Counted from the first letter of the stretch, positions 1-5,574 are shown. The stretch: 5,574 nt of DNA from Chitinophagaceae bacterium (GCA_016741945.1 JACVCQ010000195.1:1-5574); one strand, 5' to 3'. Notes: a model not told the origin generated them from the letters alone. Made by a program: numbers and translations.

Positions 1-60
1 CTTGTGTCTTATACTACTCACCAATTAGTCAAAGGAATGCCCCTTCCTGCTAAAAAATAA
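1..60 (+). CDS. possible 3' end of an upstream gene (partial)
   Basis: The first frame is open from the window edge to a TAA at 58-60 and would encode a 19-residue tail, LVSYTTHQLVKGMPLPAKK. A polar, lysine-rich end is plausible for a real C-terminus, but nineteen open codons can easily arise by chance. I do not recognise the family. If real, the gene starts outside the window, and the inverted repeat at 106-171 would lie just behind its stop. Confidence 0.3.
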   Translation, partial: LVSYTTHQLVKGMPLPAKK

Positions 61-361
61 GTGTTGATAATGATCCAAAAATCAAGTAACATGTATACAA
101 TGAGGGGGTATCGCATGGTTAAAAAGGAAATATAATTAAACTACATTCTGATTCGACAGCTGGCGATACCCAGTTTTTCTCCGATAGCGGTACATACACC
201 AAACGCCCTTACTTCAAGAAATTCTCTGATTTTTTGCATATGTCTACGGATTGGACAGGGTTTATAAAGCAAATTAGACAAATTTCTGTGAAAAAAGTTT
301 AAGAAACCAGCCTAACCTGAACAAGACCATCGAGAATAGTATGATTCTGCTCATTTCCGTC
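61..361. other. intergenic stretch without an intact gene
   Basis: About 300 bases with no convincing intact coding sequence. A plus-strand reading frame with ATG at 70 runs to TAA at 133-135 (21 codons, starting MIQKSSNMYTM). A second frame, offset by -1, is open from 123 to TAA at 300-302. It has no ATG until 240, yet reads as fairly protein-like (for example GDTQFFSDSGTYTKRPYFKK). The two could be joined by a slip in the A-run at 121-125, so a broken small gene is possible but unproven. I recognise no family. The stretch also contains the 9-bp inverted repeat described separately. Positions 303-361 show nothing notable. Confidence 0.5.
106..171 (+). terminator. inverted repeat, possible terminator of the upstream gene
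   Basis: GGGTATCGC at 106-114 is perfectly complementary to GCGATACCC at 163-171, and a short T-rich run (AGTTTTTCT) follows at 172-180. A GC-rich stem followed by Ts resembles an intrinsic terminator for a gene ending at 60. However, the 48-nt loop is far longer than usual for terminators. A structured leader, an operator pair or chance are the alternatives. Confidence 0.3.
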
Positions 362-392
362 TTTGCCCCCACCCCATTTTTACGTAAATTTG
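362..392 (+). promoter_or_regulatory. Bacteroidota-type promoter for aconitase
   Basis: TTTG at 362-365 and TAAATTTG at 385-392 match the Bacteroidota primary-sigma consensus (-33 TTTG, -7 TAnnTTTG) at every defined position. The spacing is exactly 19 bp, the preferred value. Transcription would start near 398-400, giving a 5' leader of about 90 nt before the ATG at 490. No Shine-Dalgarno motif precedes that ATG (the preceding bases are AATCGTAGACCC), which is common in this phylum. Confidence 0.7.
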
Positions 393-489
393 CGCAGAAT
401 TTATTCAACAATACATCTGTTTGAAATATCTATCTCTGGAAATTTTCAAATCAGATATCAGTAACCATACATCTTTAAATCGTAGACCC

Positions 490-2757
490 ATGGCATTTGA
501 CATTGAAATGATTAAAAAAGTGTATGCTGAGATGCCTGCTAAGGTAGATGCAGCACGCCAGGCGCTTGGCCGCCCTTTGACACTATCTGAGAAAATCCTT
601 TTTGCACACCTGCATCAAGATCAACAACTCAGTAACTTTGAAAGAGGTAAATCCTATGTTGATTTTGCACCAGACCGTGTTGCCATGCAGGATGCAACTG
701 CGCAAATGGCACTTTTACAATTTATGCAAGCGGGTCGCCCTAAAGTAGCTGTTCCTTCAACCGTACACTGTGATCACCTTATCACTGCCAAATTAGAAGC
801 TAAAAAAGACTTGGAAGTGGCCAATGCAGAAAGCAAAGAGGTTTACGATTTTTTGGCTTCTGTTTCCAATAAGTATGGCATCGGATTCTGGAAACCAGGT
901 GCTGGTATCATTCACCAAGTGGTATTGGAGAATTATGCGTTTCCAGGTGGTATGATGATCGGAACAGATTCTCATACCGTGAATGCCGGTGGTTTGGGAA
1001 TGATCGCCATTGGTGTGGGTGGCGCTGATGCCTGTGATGTAATGGCAGGTTTACCATGGGAACTGAAATGGCCCAAATTAATCGGTGTAAAACTAACAGG
1101 TAAGTTGAGCGGATGGACGGCTCCTAAAGATGTTATTTTGAAAGTAGCAGGTATTCTTACCGTAAAAGGTGGTACCGGTGCTATCGTAGAATATTTTGGT
1201 GAGGGTGCAACAGCGATGAGTTGCACAGGTAAAGGAACCATTTGTAATATGGGCGCCGAGATAGGAGCCACTACTTCTACTTTCGGTTATGATGATAGCA
1301 TGAGTCGTTACCTCAAAGCTACCGGTCGCGAAGAAGTAGCTGCGATGGCTGATGATGTGAAAGCTTATTTGAATGCAGATCCAGAAGTATACGCTTCTCC
1401 TGAAAAATATTTTGATCAAGTGATCGAAATCAACCTGAATGAATTAGAACCTCATTTGAATGGTCCATTCACTCCCGATTTGGCTACCCCTATCTCTAAA
1501 ATGAAAGAGATGGCTGCTGCCAATGGATGGCCTACCAAAGTAGAAGTGGGTTTGATAGGAAGCTGTACCAATAGTTCTTATGAGGACATCAGTCGTGCAG
1601 TTAGTTTGGCTCGTCAGGTAAAAGAGAAAGGACTAAAAACTAAAGCGCAATACACGATTACACCAGGAAGTGAGCAAGTACGGTATACGATTGAGCGTGA
1701 TGGCTTTTTGGATATCTTCTCTGAAATTGGTGCAACTGTTTTCGCCAATGCTTGTGGCCCTTGTATTGGTATGTGGGATCGTGTAGGTGCTGAAAAAGCG
1801 GAGAGAAATACCATCGTTCATTCCTTCAACAGAAACTTTGCAAAGCGTGCAGATGGTAACCCGAATACGCTTGCATTTGTTGCGTCACCGGAATTGGTAA
1901 CCGCACTTGCCATTGCAGGTGATCTTACTTTCAATCCGATTACGGATACATTGACCAATGAGAAAGGTGAACAAGTAAAATTAGATGAACCTAGTGGACA
2001 AGAATTACCCCAACGTGGATTTGCAGTAGAAGATGCAGGTTATCAGGCTCCTGCTGCTGATGGAAGCAGTGTACAAGTGGCTGTAGACCCTGCTTCGAAA
2101 CGTTTACAGTTGCTGGATCCTTTTGCACCATGGGAAGGAACAGATCTAAAGGGTTTGAAACTGCCCATTAAAGCAAAAGGAAAATGTACAACCGATCATA
2201 TTTCAATGGCAGGGCCATGGTTAAAGTTCCGTGGACACCTTGTTAATATCAGTAACAACATGCTGATTGGTGCATTGAATTTCTTCAATGAAAAAACGGA
2301 CTTGGTAAAAAATCAACTCACCGGAGCATATGGTCCCGTACCCGCTACCCAGCGTGCTTACAAAGCAAAAGGCATTGGATCTATTGTTGTAGGTGATGAG
2401 AATTACGGTGAAGGATCATCGAGAGAGCATGCAGCTATGGAACCACGTCATTTAGGCGTTCGTGCAATATTGGTAAAGTCATTTGCCCGTATACACGAAA
2501 CCAACCTAAAGAAACAAGGTATGCTGGCACTGACCTTTAATGATAAAAATGATTACGATAAGATTCAGGAAGATGATACCATCGATATTGAAGGATTGAC
2601 CAATTTCGCACCAGGGCAGCCACTTACGATTGTGTTGCACCATACAGATGGAAGCGTTGATAGAATCAGCGTAAATCATACGTACAATCAACAACAGATC
2701 GAATGGTTTAAAGCAGGTGGTGCTTTGAATATTATTCGTAAACAAGTAGCGGGATAA
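490..2757 (+). CDS. acn: aconitate hydratase (aconitase), mitochondrial type
   Basis: A cytoplasmic [4Fe-4S] enzyme that isomerises citrate to isocitrate via cis-aconitate in the TCA cycle. The 755-residue product matches the mitochondrial/bacterial aconitase subfamily along its whole length and is the usual size, shorter than the roughly 890-residue AcnA/IRP type. Visible active-site signatures include STVHCDHL (90-97), GTDSHT with D160-S161-H162, and the cluster ligands C359 (GSCTNSS) and C422/C425 (ANACGPCIG). The swivel domain carries GKCTTDHIS and GEGSSREH, with S643-S644-R645-E646 as the catalytic serine region. The ATG at 490 is chosen because family members begin MAFDIEMIKKVY there. 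An in-frame TTG at 421 would add 23 residues with no homology to the family. The gene is monocistronic: its own promoter lies at 362-392 and a strong terminator 20 bp after the stop. No frameshift or missing ligand is seen. Confidence 0.97.
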   Translation: MAFDIEMIKKVYAEMPAKVDAARQALGRPLTLSEKILFAHLHQDQQLSNFERGKSYVDFAPDRVAMQDATAQMALLQFMQAGRPKVAVPSTVHCDHLITAKLEAKKDLEVANAESKEVYDFLASVSNKYGIGFWKPGAGIIHQVVLENYAFPGGMMIGTDSHTVNAGGLGMIAIGVGGADACDVMAGLPWELKWPKLIGVKLTGKLSGWTAPKDVILKVAGILTVKGGTGAIVEYFGEGATAMSCTGKGTICNMGAEIGATTSTFGYDDSMSRYLKATGREEVAAMADDVKAYLNADPEVYASPEKYFDQVIEINLNELEPHLNGPFTPDLATPISKMKEMAAANGWPTKVEVGLIGSCTNSSYEDISRAVSLARQVKEKGLKTKAQYTITPGSEQVRYTIERDGFLDIFSEIGATVFANACGPCIGMWDRVGAEKAERNTIVHSFNRNFAKRADGNPNTLAFVASPELVTALAIAGDLTFNPITDTLTNEKGEQVKLDEPSGQELPQRGFAVEDAGYQAPAADGSSVQVAVDPASKRLQLLDPFAPWEGTDLKGLKLPIKAKGKCTTDHISMAGPWLKFRGHLVNISNNMLIGALNFFNEKTDLVKNQLTGAYGPVPATQRAYKAKGIGSIVVGDENYGEGSSREHAAMEPRHLGVRAILVKSFARIHETNLKKQGMLALTFNDKNDYDKIQEDDTIDIEGLTNFAPGQPLTIVLHHTDGSVDRISVNHTYNQQQIEWFKAGGALNIIRKQVAG

Positions 2758-2776
2758 TCACTACGCTGGTTGTATA

Positions 2777-2808
2777 AAAAAAGCTCCGAAAATTTTCGGA
2801 GCTTTTTT
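2777..2808. terminator. bidirectional intrinsic terminator
   Basis: A perfect 32-nt palindrome: six As, GCTCCGAAAA, its complement TTTTCGGAGC, then six Ts, centred between 2792 and 2793. The GC-bearing stem with an A-tract on one side and a T-tract on the other works on both strands. It lies 19 bp after the aconitase stop and 21 bp beyond the stop of the converging membrane gene, so it serves both. Confidence 0.93.
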
Positions 2809-2829
2809 GTGGAACATCAGCTTCTATCA

Positions 2830-3255
2830 TTAGGCTTTTTTGCCCATACCGTTGACCCAACCCACTACTCCTCCAACAATAGCACCTAAAACAGCAGACG
2901 CGGCAATATCTACCCATACAGCATTCATGCCCAAGATATTACTGGTTCCATACATGGTGAGATCAAAAGATGCTCCCATAATCAATCCAAGTACAGCACC
3001 CGCTGAAAGTCCGGCTGAAAGAGTACTAATGTTTGCCCAGCGATTGAAAATGTAAGAGTACAGAATACCGGTACCCATATTTCCCAGTATCAATGCCCAC
3101 CATACCATTTCAGTATCTGAACGCATGACACCGGTTGCTGTACCGCTGTTTTTAGCCATAAAATCCATTAATAACATTCCATAAATAAGCCATCCGGCAA
3201 AGAAGGCAACAATTCCTCCGGCAATGCCGGAAATCAACATTTTTGTGGTGTTCAT
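2830..3255 (-). CDS. small four-helix membrane protein of unknown function
   Basis: A 141-residue, strongly hydrophobic protein with four likely membrane helices at about 7-30, 50-71, 78-100 and 112-135, and a basic end (GMGKKA). The helices are rich in Gly and Ala with small-residue packing motifs (SGIAGGIVAFFAGW; SAVLGAIVGGVVGW). The connecting segments carry few charges (KNSGTATGVMRSDTEM at 35-50). I do not recognise the family with confidence. The overall plan recalls small DUF1761-like bacterial membrane proteins, but I see no diagnostic motif. The ATG at 3255 is preferred over the TTG six bases upstream; the next Met is residue 6. It is divergent from the gene at 3369 and convergent with aconitase, so it is probably transcribed alone, possibly from the promoter at 3290-3320. 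It is very likely a real gene from its length, its hydrophobic pattern and the terminator next to its stop. Confidence 0.85.
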   Translation of the reverse strand: MNTTKMLISGIAGGIVAFFAGWLIYGMLLMDFMAKNSGTATGVMRSDTEMVWWALILGNMGTGILYSYIFNRWANISTLSAGLSAGAVLGLIMGASFDLTMYGTSNILGMNAVWVDIAASAVLGAIVGGVVGWVNGMGKKA

Positions 3256-3289
3256 AAGCAATCGTTTTAAGGGGGAAAAATTTGTTAAA

Positions 3290-3320
3290 CAAAATAAACA
3301 TCCCTTCCCGTAAATGCAAG
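3290..3320 (-). promoter_or_regulatory. possible promoter for the small membrane protein gene
   Basis: Read on the minus strand, CTTG (3320-3317) is followed after exactly 19 bp by TTATTTTG (3297-3290). Each element differs by one base from the Bacteroidota consensus TTTG / TAnnTTTG. Transcription would start near 3283, giving a leader of about 28 nt before the ATG at 3255. The fit is imperfect, so the call rests mainly on spacing and position. Confidence 0.4.
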
Positions 3321-3333
3321 TGTTTCACCTGCA
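3315..3333. promoter_or_regulatory. operator-like imperfect palindrome
   Basis: TGCAAGTGTTTCACCTGCA is an 8-bp inverted repeat with one mismatch around a 3-nt centre. It overlaps the upstream element of the possible promoter at 3290-3320 and sits between two divergent genes, where a repressor or activator site would be expected. No known regulator site is recognised, and a palindrome this short may be chance. Confidence 0.25.
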
Positions 3334-3340
3334 CCTAAAA

Positions 3341-3353
3341 ATGAACTGTTCAT
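3341..3353. repeat. perfect 13-nt palindrome ATGAACTGTTCAT
   Basis: ATGAAC, a single T, then GTTCAT. It lies 15 bp before the first possible start codon of the downstream plus-strand gene. The same ATGAAC/GTTCAT core recurs four times in the interrupted hairpin at 3891-3978 on the other side of that gene. It could be an operator or one unit of an intergenic repeat family. Confidence 0.4.
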
Positions 3354-3368
3354 AAACGGGGGATAACC

Positions 3369-3893
3369 ATGATTCTTAACCATTCACAAACAATTATCAT
3401 TGAAATGAATGTTACAACAGTAACTGTACTTATTTTCACCGAGTCTATTGAAAATCTATTATTTAGCACTATGATTTGGGAAATATTGACTGTTGCAGGA
3501 TTGGCTACTTTTGAAGTTTACGCCGCCATTCCTGCAGGTTTTGCTTTTGGGCTTCCTGCCTTGACCATTTTTCTTTCCAGTATGTCGGGTGGACTAGCAG
3601 GTGTGTTTATCGCTACTTTTTTGGGGGATAAGATCAAACAATTCCTGGCAAAATATCGCAAACCCAAGCCTGAAAAGCCCAAAACAGGTCTGATCTACAC
3701 CTTATGGGAAAAGTATGGTATTATTGGATTGGGATTTTTTGGTACGATGACGGTTGGCGCCCCTGTAAGTATTGGAGTTGGAGTAGGCTTCAATGTTCCT
3801 CTTCAGAAACTATTGGTATGGTGTTGTATTGGCGTAATCACTCGCTGTGCTTTGTTTACGACGATCGGCTATTATGGGCTTAAGCTGTTTTAG
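3369..3893 (+). CDS. small membrane protein, small multi-drug export family-like
   Basis: A 174-residue integral membrane protein with likely helices at about 37-60, 65-85, 116-141 and 147-170. A basic cytoplasmic-type loop, KQFLAKYRKPKPEKPK (90-105), splits it into two halves. The first half has FEVYAAIPAGFAFGLP (48-63) and the second has WEKYGIIGLGFFGTMTVGAPVSIG (113-136). Acidic residue-AAIP-G in half one and KYG-hydrophobic-(G/A)-P in half two resemble the layout of Pfam's 'putative small multi-drug export protein' family (Sm_multidrug_ex). That name does not establish drug transport. The start is uncertain: ATGs at 3369, 3405 and 3471 are in frame, and conservation probably begins near MIWEIL (3471). 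The longest frame is given because GGGGG lies 6 bp before its ATG. The stop codon is inside the hairpin at 3891-3978. It is divergent from the 2830-3255 gene and has no clear consensus promoter. Confidence 0.8.
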   Translation: MILNHSQTIIIEMNVTTVTVLIFTESIENLLFSTMIWEILTVAGLATFEVYAAIPAGFAFGLPALTIFLSSMSGGLAGVFIATFLGDKIKQFLAKYRKPKPEKPKTGLIYTLWEKYGIIGLGFFGTMTVGAPVSIGVGVGFNVPLQKLLVWCCIGVITRCALFTTIGYYGLKLF

Positions 3894-3978
3894 TTCATGG
3901 TAAATAGCGTATGGTTCATTGCTTATAGCAGAAACTATTCTCTACCATAAACTGCTATGAACCATACGCCATGAACTA
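3891..3978. repeat. interrupted long hairpin of GTTCAT/ATGAAC units
   Basis: The right arm (3952-3978) is continuous and pairs in three blocks with the left arm. These are 3891-3900 with 3969-3978 (10 bp), 3908-3919 with 3957-3968 (12 bp, CGTATGGTTCAT) and 3927-3931 with 3952-3956 (5 bp), around a 20-nt loop. The left arm has two 7-nt bulges, TAAATAG and TGCTTAT. The block includes the stop codon of the preceding gene and ends 11 bp from the stop of the converging gene. There is no long T-run, so it is not a textbook terminator. It may act as an mRNA 3'-end stabiliser or bidirectional terminator, or be a dispersed intergenic repeat. Confidence 0.75.
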
Positions 3979-3989
3979 TTTGCCGTGGA

Positions 3990-4721
3990 CTAAATCGTCA
4001 ACAACAACAAAGACATATTAGACTGCATGAGAATTCTTTCCAGTCTTTGTTCCCGCATAAAGTAGCTCGACAAAGTCCCCATCTTAACGGTTGGGATATT
4101 CTGCGACTGCATCATTTCTGAAAAACTCGATAATTTTTTCTCTACTGCATTGAACTGGTATACCAATGAAGAGGGAATATGTTGCTGAGTACTGTTGGTT
4201 GGAGCATCCAATAATGAAACGGCTTCAGACATTTCTCTGGCAGTATGAAATGCCCTTGTCTCGGGTTGTAATAACTCTTCTGAAATATTCGCCAGATCTG
4301 ATTTTGCGATATACATTACTGTACAACGTGAGCGACATAACATTCGGAAAATGTCCAACCCGGTTGATTTTCCGGTTTCATACCACTCTTCTCTTGAATA
4401 AAATACAATATCACATCCAAATTCCTCAACATATTGTTTAAAAACAGCAGGCGAATCTCCAAAAATCCTGTCGATACTGTATCCTTTTACAATTTCAGGA
4501 TTTTCGTCTTCTATCTTACGAATCGACTCAAGAGCAGTAGTAGAAAACTTATACCCATGTGCTTGTCTACTTAAAGTCATTAAATCACTCTCATTATCAG
4601 GTATGGGCACTACCTGTAAAAAAGTGCAATAAAAACTTTCCGTTTTATATAATCGTGTCGCCAATCGAAACAGGTTTACTGCATGCTCAGTACATCTCGT
4701 TGGAATAATAATCTTTTTCAT
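3990..4721 (-). CDS. universal stress protein-like protein, divergent
   Basis: A 243-residue soluble protein. The N-terminus, MKKIIIPTRCTEHAVNLFRLATRLYK, fits the first strand and helix of a Usp domain (compare the usual ILVPTDFSE-A--AL--A). A second strand follows (FYCTFLQVVPIP, 30-41), then a long helix, then CDIVFYSR (103-110) and CTVMYIAK (133-140), equivalent to the late strands ending in PVLvV. The acidic residue after PT is Arg here, and the nucleotide motif G-x2-G-x9-G-S/T is not visible (only GKSTG at 117-121), so ATP binding is doubtful. Residues 145-243 form an extra, mostly helical C-terminal region I cannot assign; a decayed second Usp domain is possible. The ATG at 4721 has no strong ribosome-binding site. 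It lies downstream of a histidine kinase gene on the same strand, with a 196-bp gap, hinting at a stress or signalling role. Confidence 0.8.
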   Translation of the reverse strand: MKKIIIPTRCTEHAVNLFRLATRLYKTESFYCTFLQVVPIPDNESDLMTLSRQAHGYKFSTTALESIRKIEDENPEIVKGYSIDRIFGDSPAVFKQYVEEFGCDIVFYSREEWYETGKSTGLDIFRMLCRSRCTVMYIAKSDLANISEELLQPETRAFHTAREMSEAVSLLDAPTNSTQQHIPSSLVYQFNAVEKKLSSFSEMMQSQNIPTVKMGTLSSYFMREQRLERILMQSNMSLLLLTI

Positions 4722-4768
4722 ACCTATAAGCTTTTGAATGATGATGACAGATAATACTGTATCATGGG

Positions 4769-4776
4769 CAAACTTA
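4769..4776 (-). promoter_or_regulatory. possible -7 box for the Usp-like gene
   Basis: On the minus strand this reads TAAGTTTG, a full match to the Bacteroidota -7 motif TAnnTTTG. It lies 47 bp before the ATG at 4721 and implies a leader of about 40 nt. No TTTG is found at the expected distance upstream (the corresponding bases read ATAC), so this is half a promoter at best. If used, the gene can be expressed independently of the kinase. Confidence 0.35.
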
Positions 4777-4800
4777 GGTTATGGGTATTGGGATGGTATA

Positions 4801-4874
4801 AGAGCCATATTAAGAGACAGTTAGAAGATGATAAGAGCGGGATTAGAAAATTTATGAAATTCTAATACGGCTCT
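4801..4874. repeat. inverted repeat with two competing left arms
   Basis: 4834-4848 (AGAGCGGGATTAGAA) pairs with 4860-4874 (TTCTAATACGGCTCT) over 15 positions with two mismatches and an 11-nt loop. A second copy of the left arm, AGAGCCATATTA at 4801-4812, can pair with 4863-4874 with one mismatch. The structure sits in the 196-bp spacer between the kinase stop and the Usp-like gene, upstream of the possible -7 box. In the minus (gene) direction no T-run follows. In the plus direction six Ts follow at 4882-4887, seven bases after the stem. It could be a weak terminator for the kinase transcript, a processing site or a regulatory leader. Confidence 0.6.
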
Positions 4875-4917
4875 AACAACCTTTTTTGAAAAGTCTATTT
4901 TAAGGATAGCTCATTTA

Positions 4918-5574
4918 TTATGAGCGAATAGGAAAACGCATTTCCGCTCTTGTACCGGCACCTTCCATAGAAGTAAACCGAATTTCGCCTCGATGTATGC
5001 GAATGATTTTTTGTGCCAACGGCAGTCCTACTCCATATCCCTTGTATGCAGAAGTATTCGAAGCCCTAAAAAATGGATCAAAAATATAACGCAGTTCTTT
5101 TTCAGGAATTCCGATCCCCCTGTCTTCTACCACAACGATACATTGTGAATCAGTAGCATGCAATGAAATTGTCACTTTATCATTGTTAGAGTACTTACAA
5201 GCATTTTGGACCACATTTGTAAGGGCAAGTTTCAATAGATTCTGATTCCCGAAAATGGTTATGTATTCCGTATCTTCCGGCAAACTCTCAAAATTGATTT
5301 GTATATGATTACCCGGATCAGTAAAGTCTACCAATTTTTTAACAGATAAAATCAATTCATCCAAGCGAATCGATCCCATAAATTCTTCCTTCACACTGTT
5401 GCCTGCTTGCGCCAACTCTAATAAACTAGTAGTAAGATGATGCAATTGATCTGCTTCCCGTGCAATAACAGATAATGCTGCACGATATTCCCGTGGATCT
5501 CTTTCCTTACTCAGTGCCAACTCTGCTTCTCCTAGAATAGCTGTAAGCGGTGTTCGTAACTCATGAGACAGCTT
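4918..5574 (-). CDS. sensor histidine kinase, C-terminal part
   Basis: The catalytic end of a two-component sensor kinase, which autophosphorylates on His and passes the phosphate to a response regulator. The frame is open to the window edge, so the sensor, membrane and HAMP-type parts lie outside; 218 residues are visible. The HisKA H-box KLSHELRTPLTAILGE starts at the edge, with the phospho-accepting His at visible residue 4. The dimerisation helices follow, and then a HATPase domain with N-box NVVQNACKYSN (catalytic Asn 124), G1 box DRGIGIP (151-157), F-box FDPFF (165-169) and G2 box GYGVGLP (179-185). All motifs are intact, so the kinase should be active. The TTG at 5520 lies inside the HisKA domain and is not a start. 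The gene ends in tandem TAA TAA stops (4920-4915). The type resembles CusS/BaeS-like membrane kinases. Its response regulator, usually adjacent, would be beyond the right edge. Confidence 0.95.
   Translation of the reverse strand, partial: KLSHELRTPLTAILGEAELALSKERDPREYRAALSVIAREADQLHHLTTSLLELAQAGNSVKEEFMGSIRLDELILSVKKLVDFTDPGNHIQINFESLPEDTEYITIFGNQNLLKLALTNVVQNACKYSNNDKVTISLHATDSQCIVVVEDRGIGIPEKELRYIFDPFFRASNTSAYKGYGVGLPLAQKIIRIHRGEIRFTSMEGAGTRAEMRFPIRS

Noticed and set aside
18..116. Minus-strand 32-codon hydrophobic ORF (starts MRYPLIVYMLLDFW)
   Set aside because: It could be a small membrane peptide, but AT-rich DNA often gives hydrophobic short ORFs. It has no promoter or ribosome-binding support and overlaps the plus-strand frames.
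421..489. N-terminal extension of aconitase from a TTG start at 421
   Set aside because: The 23 extra residues do not resemble the family, while MAFDIEMIKKVY at 490 is the typical start, and the extension falls in what should be the 5' leader.
972..1419. Minus-strand ORFs of 99 and 108 codons inside aconitase
   Set aside because: They are shadows of a highly conserved coding region, with low-complexity translations and no family resemblance.
2840..3055. Plus-strand 71-codon ORF opposite the small membrane protein
   Set aside because: It is a Pro/Thr/Ala-rich antisense shadow of Gly/Ala-rich helices, and the minus-strand product is clearly the membrane protein.
3891..3978. CRISPR array or insertion-sequence terminal repeats for the GTTCAT units
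   Set aside because: The units are too short and irregular for CRISPR, there is no transposase, and no flanking target duplication is visible.
4166..4441. Plus-strand 91-codon ORF opposite the Usp-like gene
   Set aside because: It is antisense to a better-supported gene and has no recognisable domain.
4918..5520. Histidine kinase gene starting at the TTG at 5520
   Set aside because: The frame continues upstream through the HisKA H-box KLSHELRTPL to the window edge, so the true start is outside the window.

Overview
The window looks like chromosomal DNA from a member of the Bacteroidota, plausibly Chitinophagaceae-like, although the rank below phylum is a guess. Three things point there. The aconitase is the mitochondrial-type enzyme and begins MAFDIEMIKKVY. 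The best promoter upstream of it fits the Bacteroidota TTTG / TAnnTTTG consensus with exactly 19 bp between the elements. Genes lack clear Shine-Dalgarno sequences, and the DNA is moderately AT-rich.

Layout. Positions 1-60 may be the last codons of an upstream plus-strand gene. Positions 61-361 hold no convincing intact gene, only an inverted repeat and a possible gene relic. A consensus promoter (362-392) precedes the aconitase gene (490-2757, +). A perfect 32-nt palindromic terminator (2777-2808) separates it from a convergent small four-helix membrane protein gene (2830-3255, -). That gene is divergent from a second small membrane protein gene (3369-3893, +), which resembles the 'small multi-drug export' family. 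The divergent intergenic stretch carries a possible promoter and two palindromes. The second membrane gene converges on a universal-stress-protein-like gene (3990-4721, -). An interrupted long hairpin (3891-3978), built from GTTCAT/ATGAAC units, fills the gap between them and includes the stop codon of the membrane gene. Further right lies a 196-bp spacer with a -7-like box and a two-armed inverted repeat. Last comes the C-terminal 218 residues of a sensor histidine kinase (4918-5574, -), cut by the window edge.

How the genes fit together. Aconitase is a stand-alone TCA-cycle gene with its own promoter and terminator. The histidine kinase and the Usp-like gene share a strand and order, kinase upstream, so they may be a signalling/stress pair. 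The 196-bp spacer and a separate -7-like box suggest the Usp-like gene can also be transcribed on its own. The two small membrane proteins are divergent and could share regulation, but nothing in the sequence fixes their function.

No mobile element, CRISPR array, tRNA or rRNA was seen. Most of the window is ordinary housekeeping DNA. The least explained parts are the intergenic palindromes and the divergent Usp-like protein.
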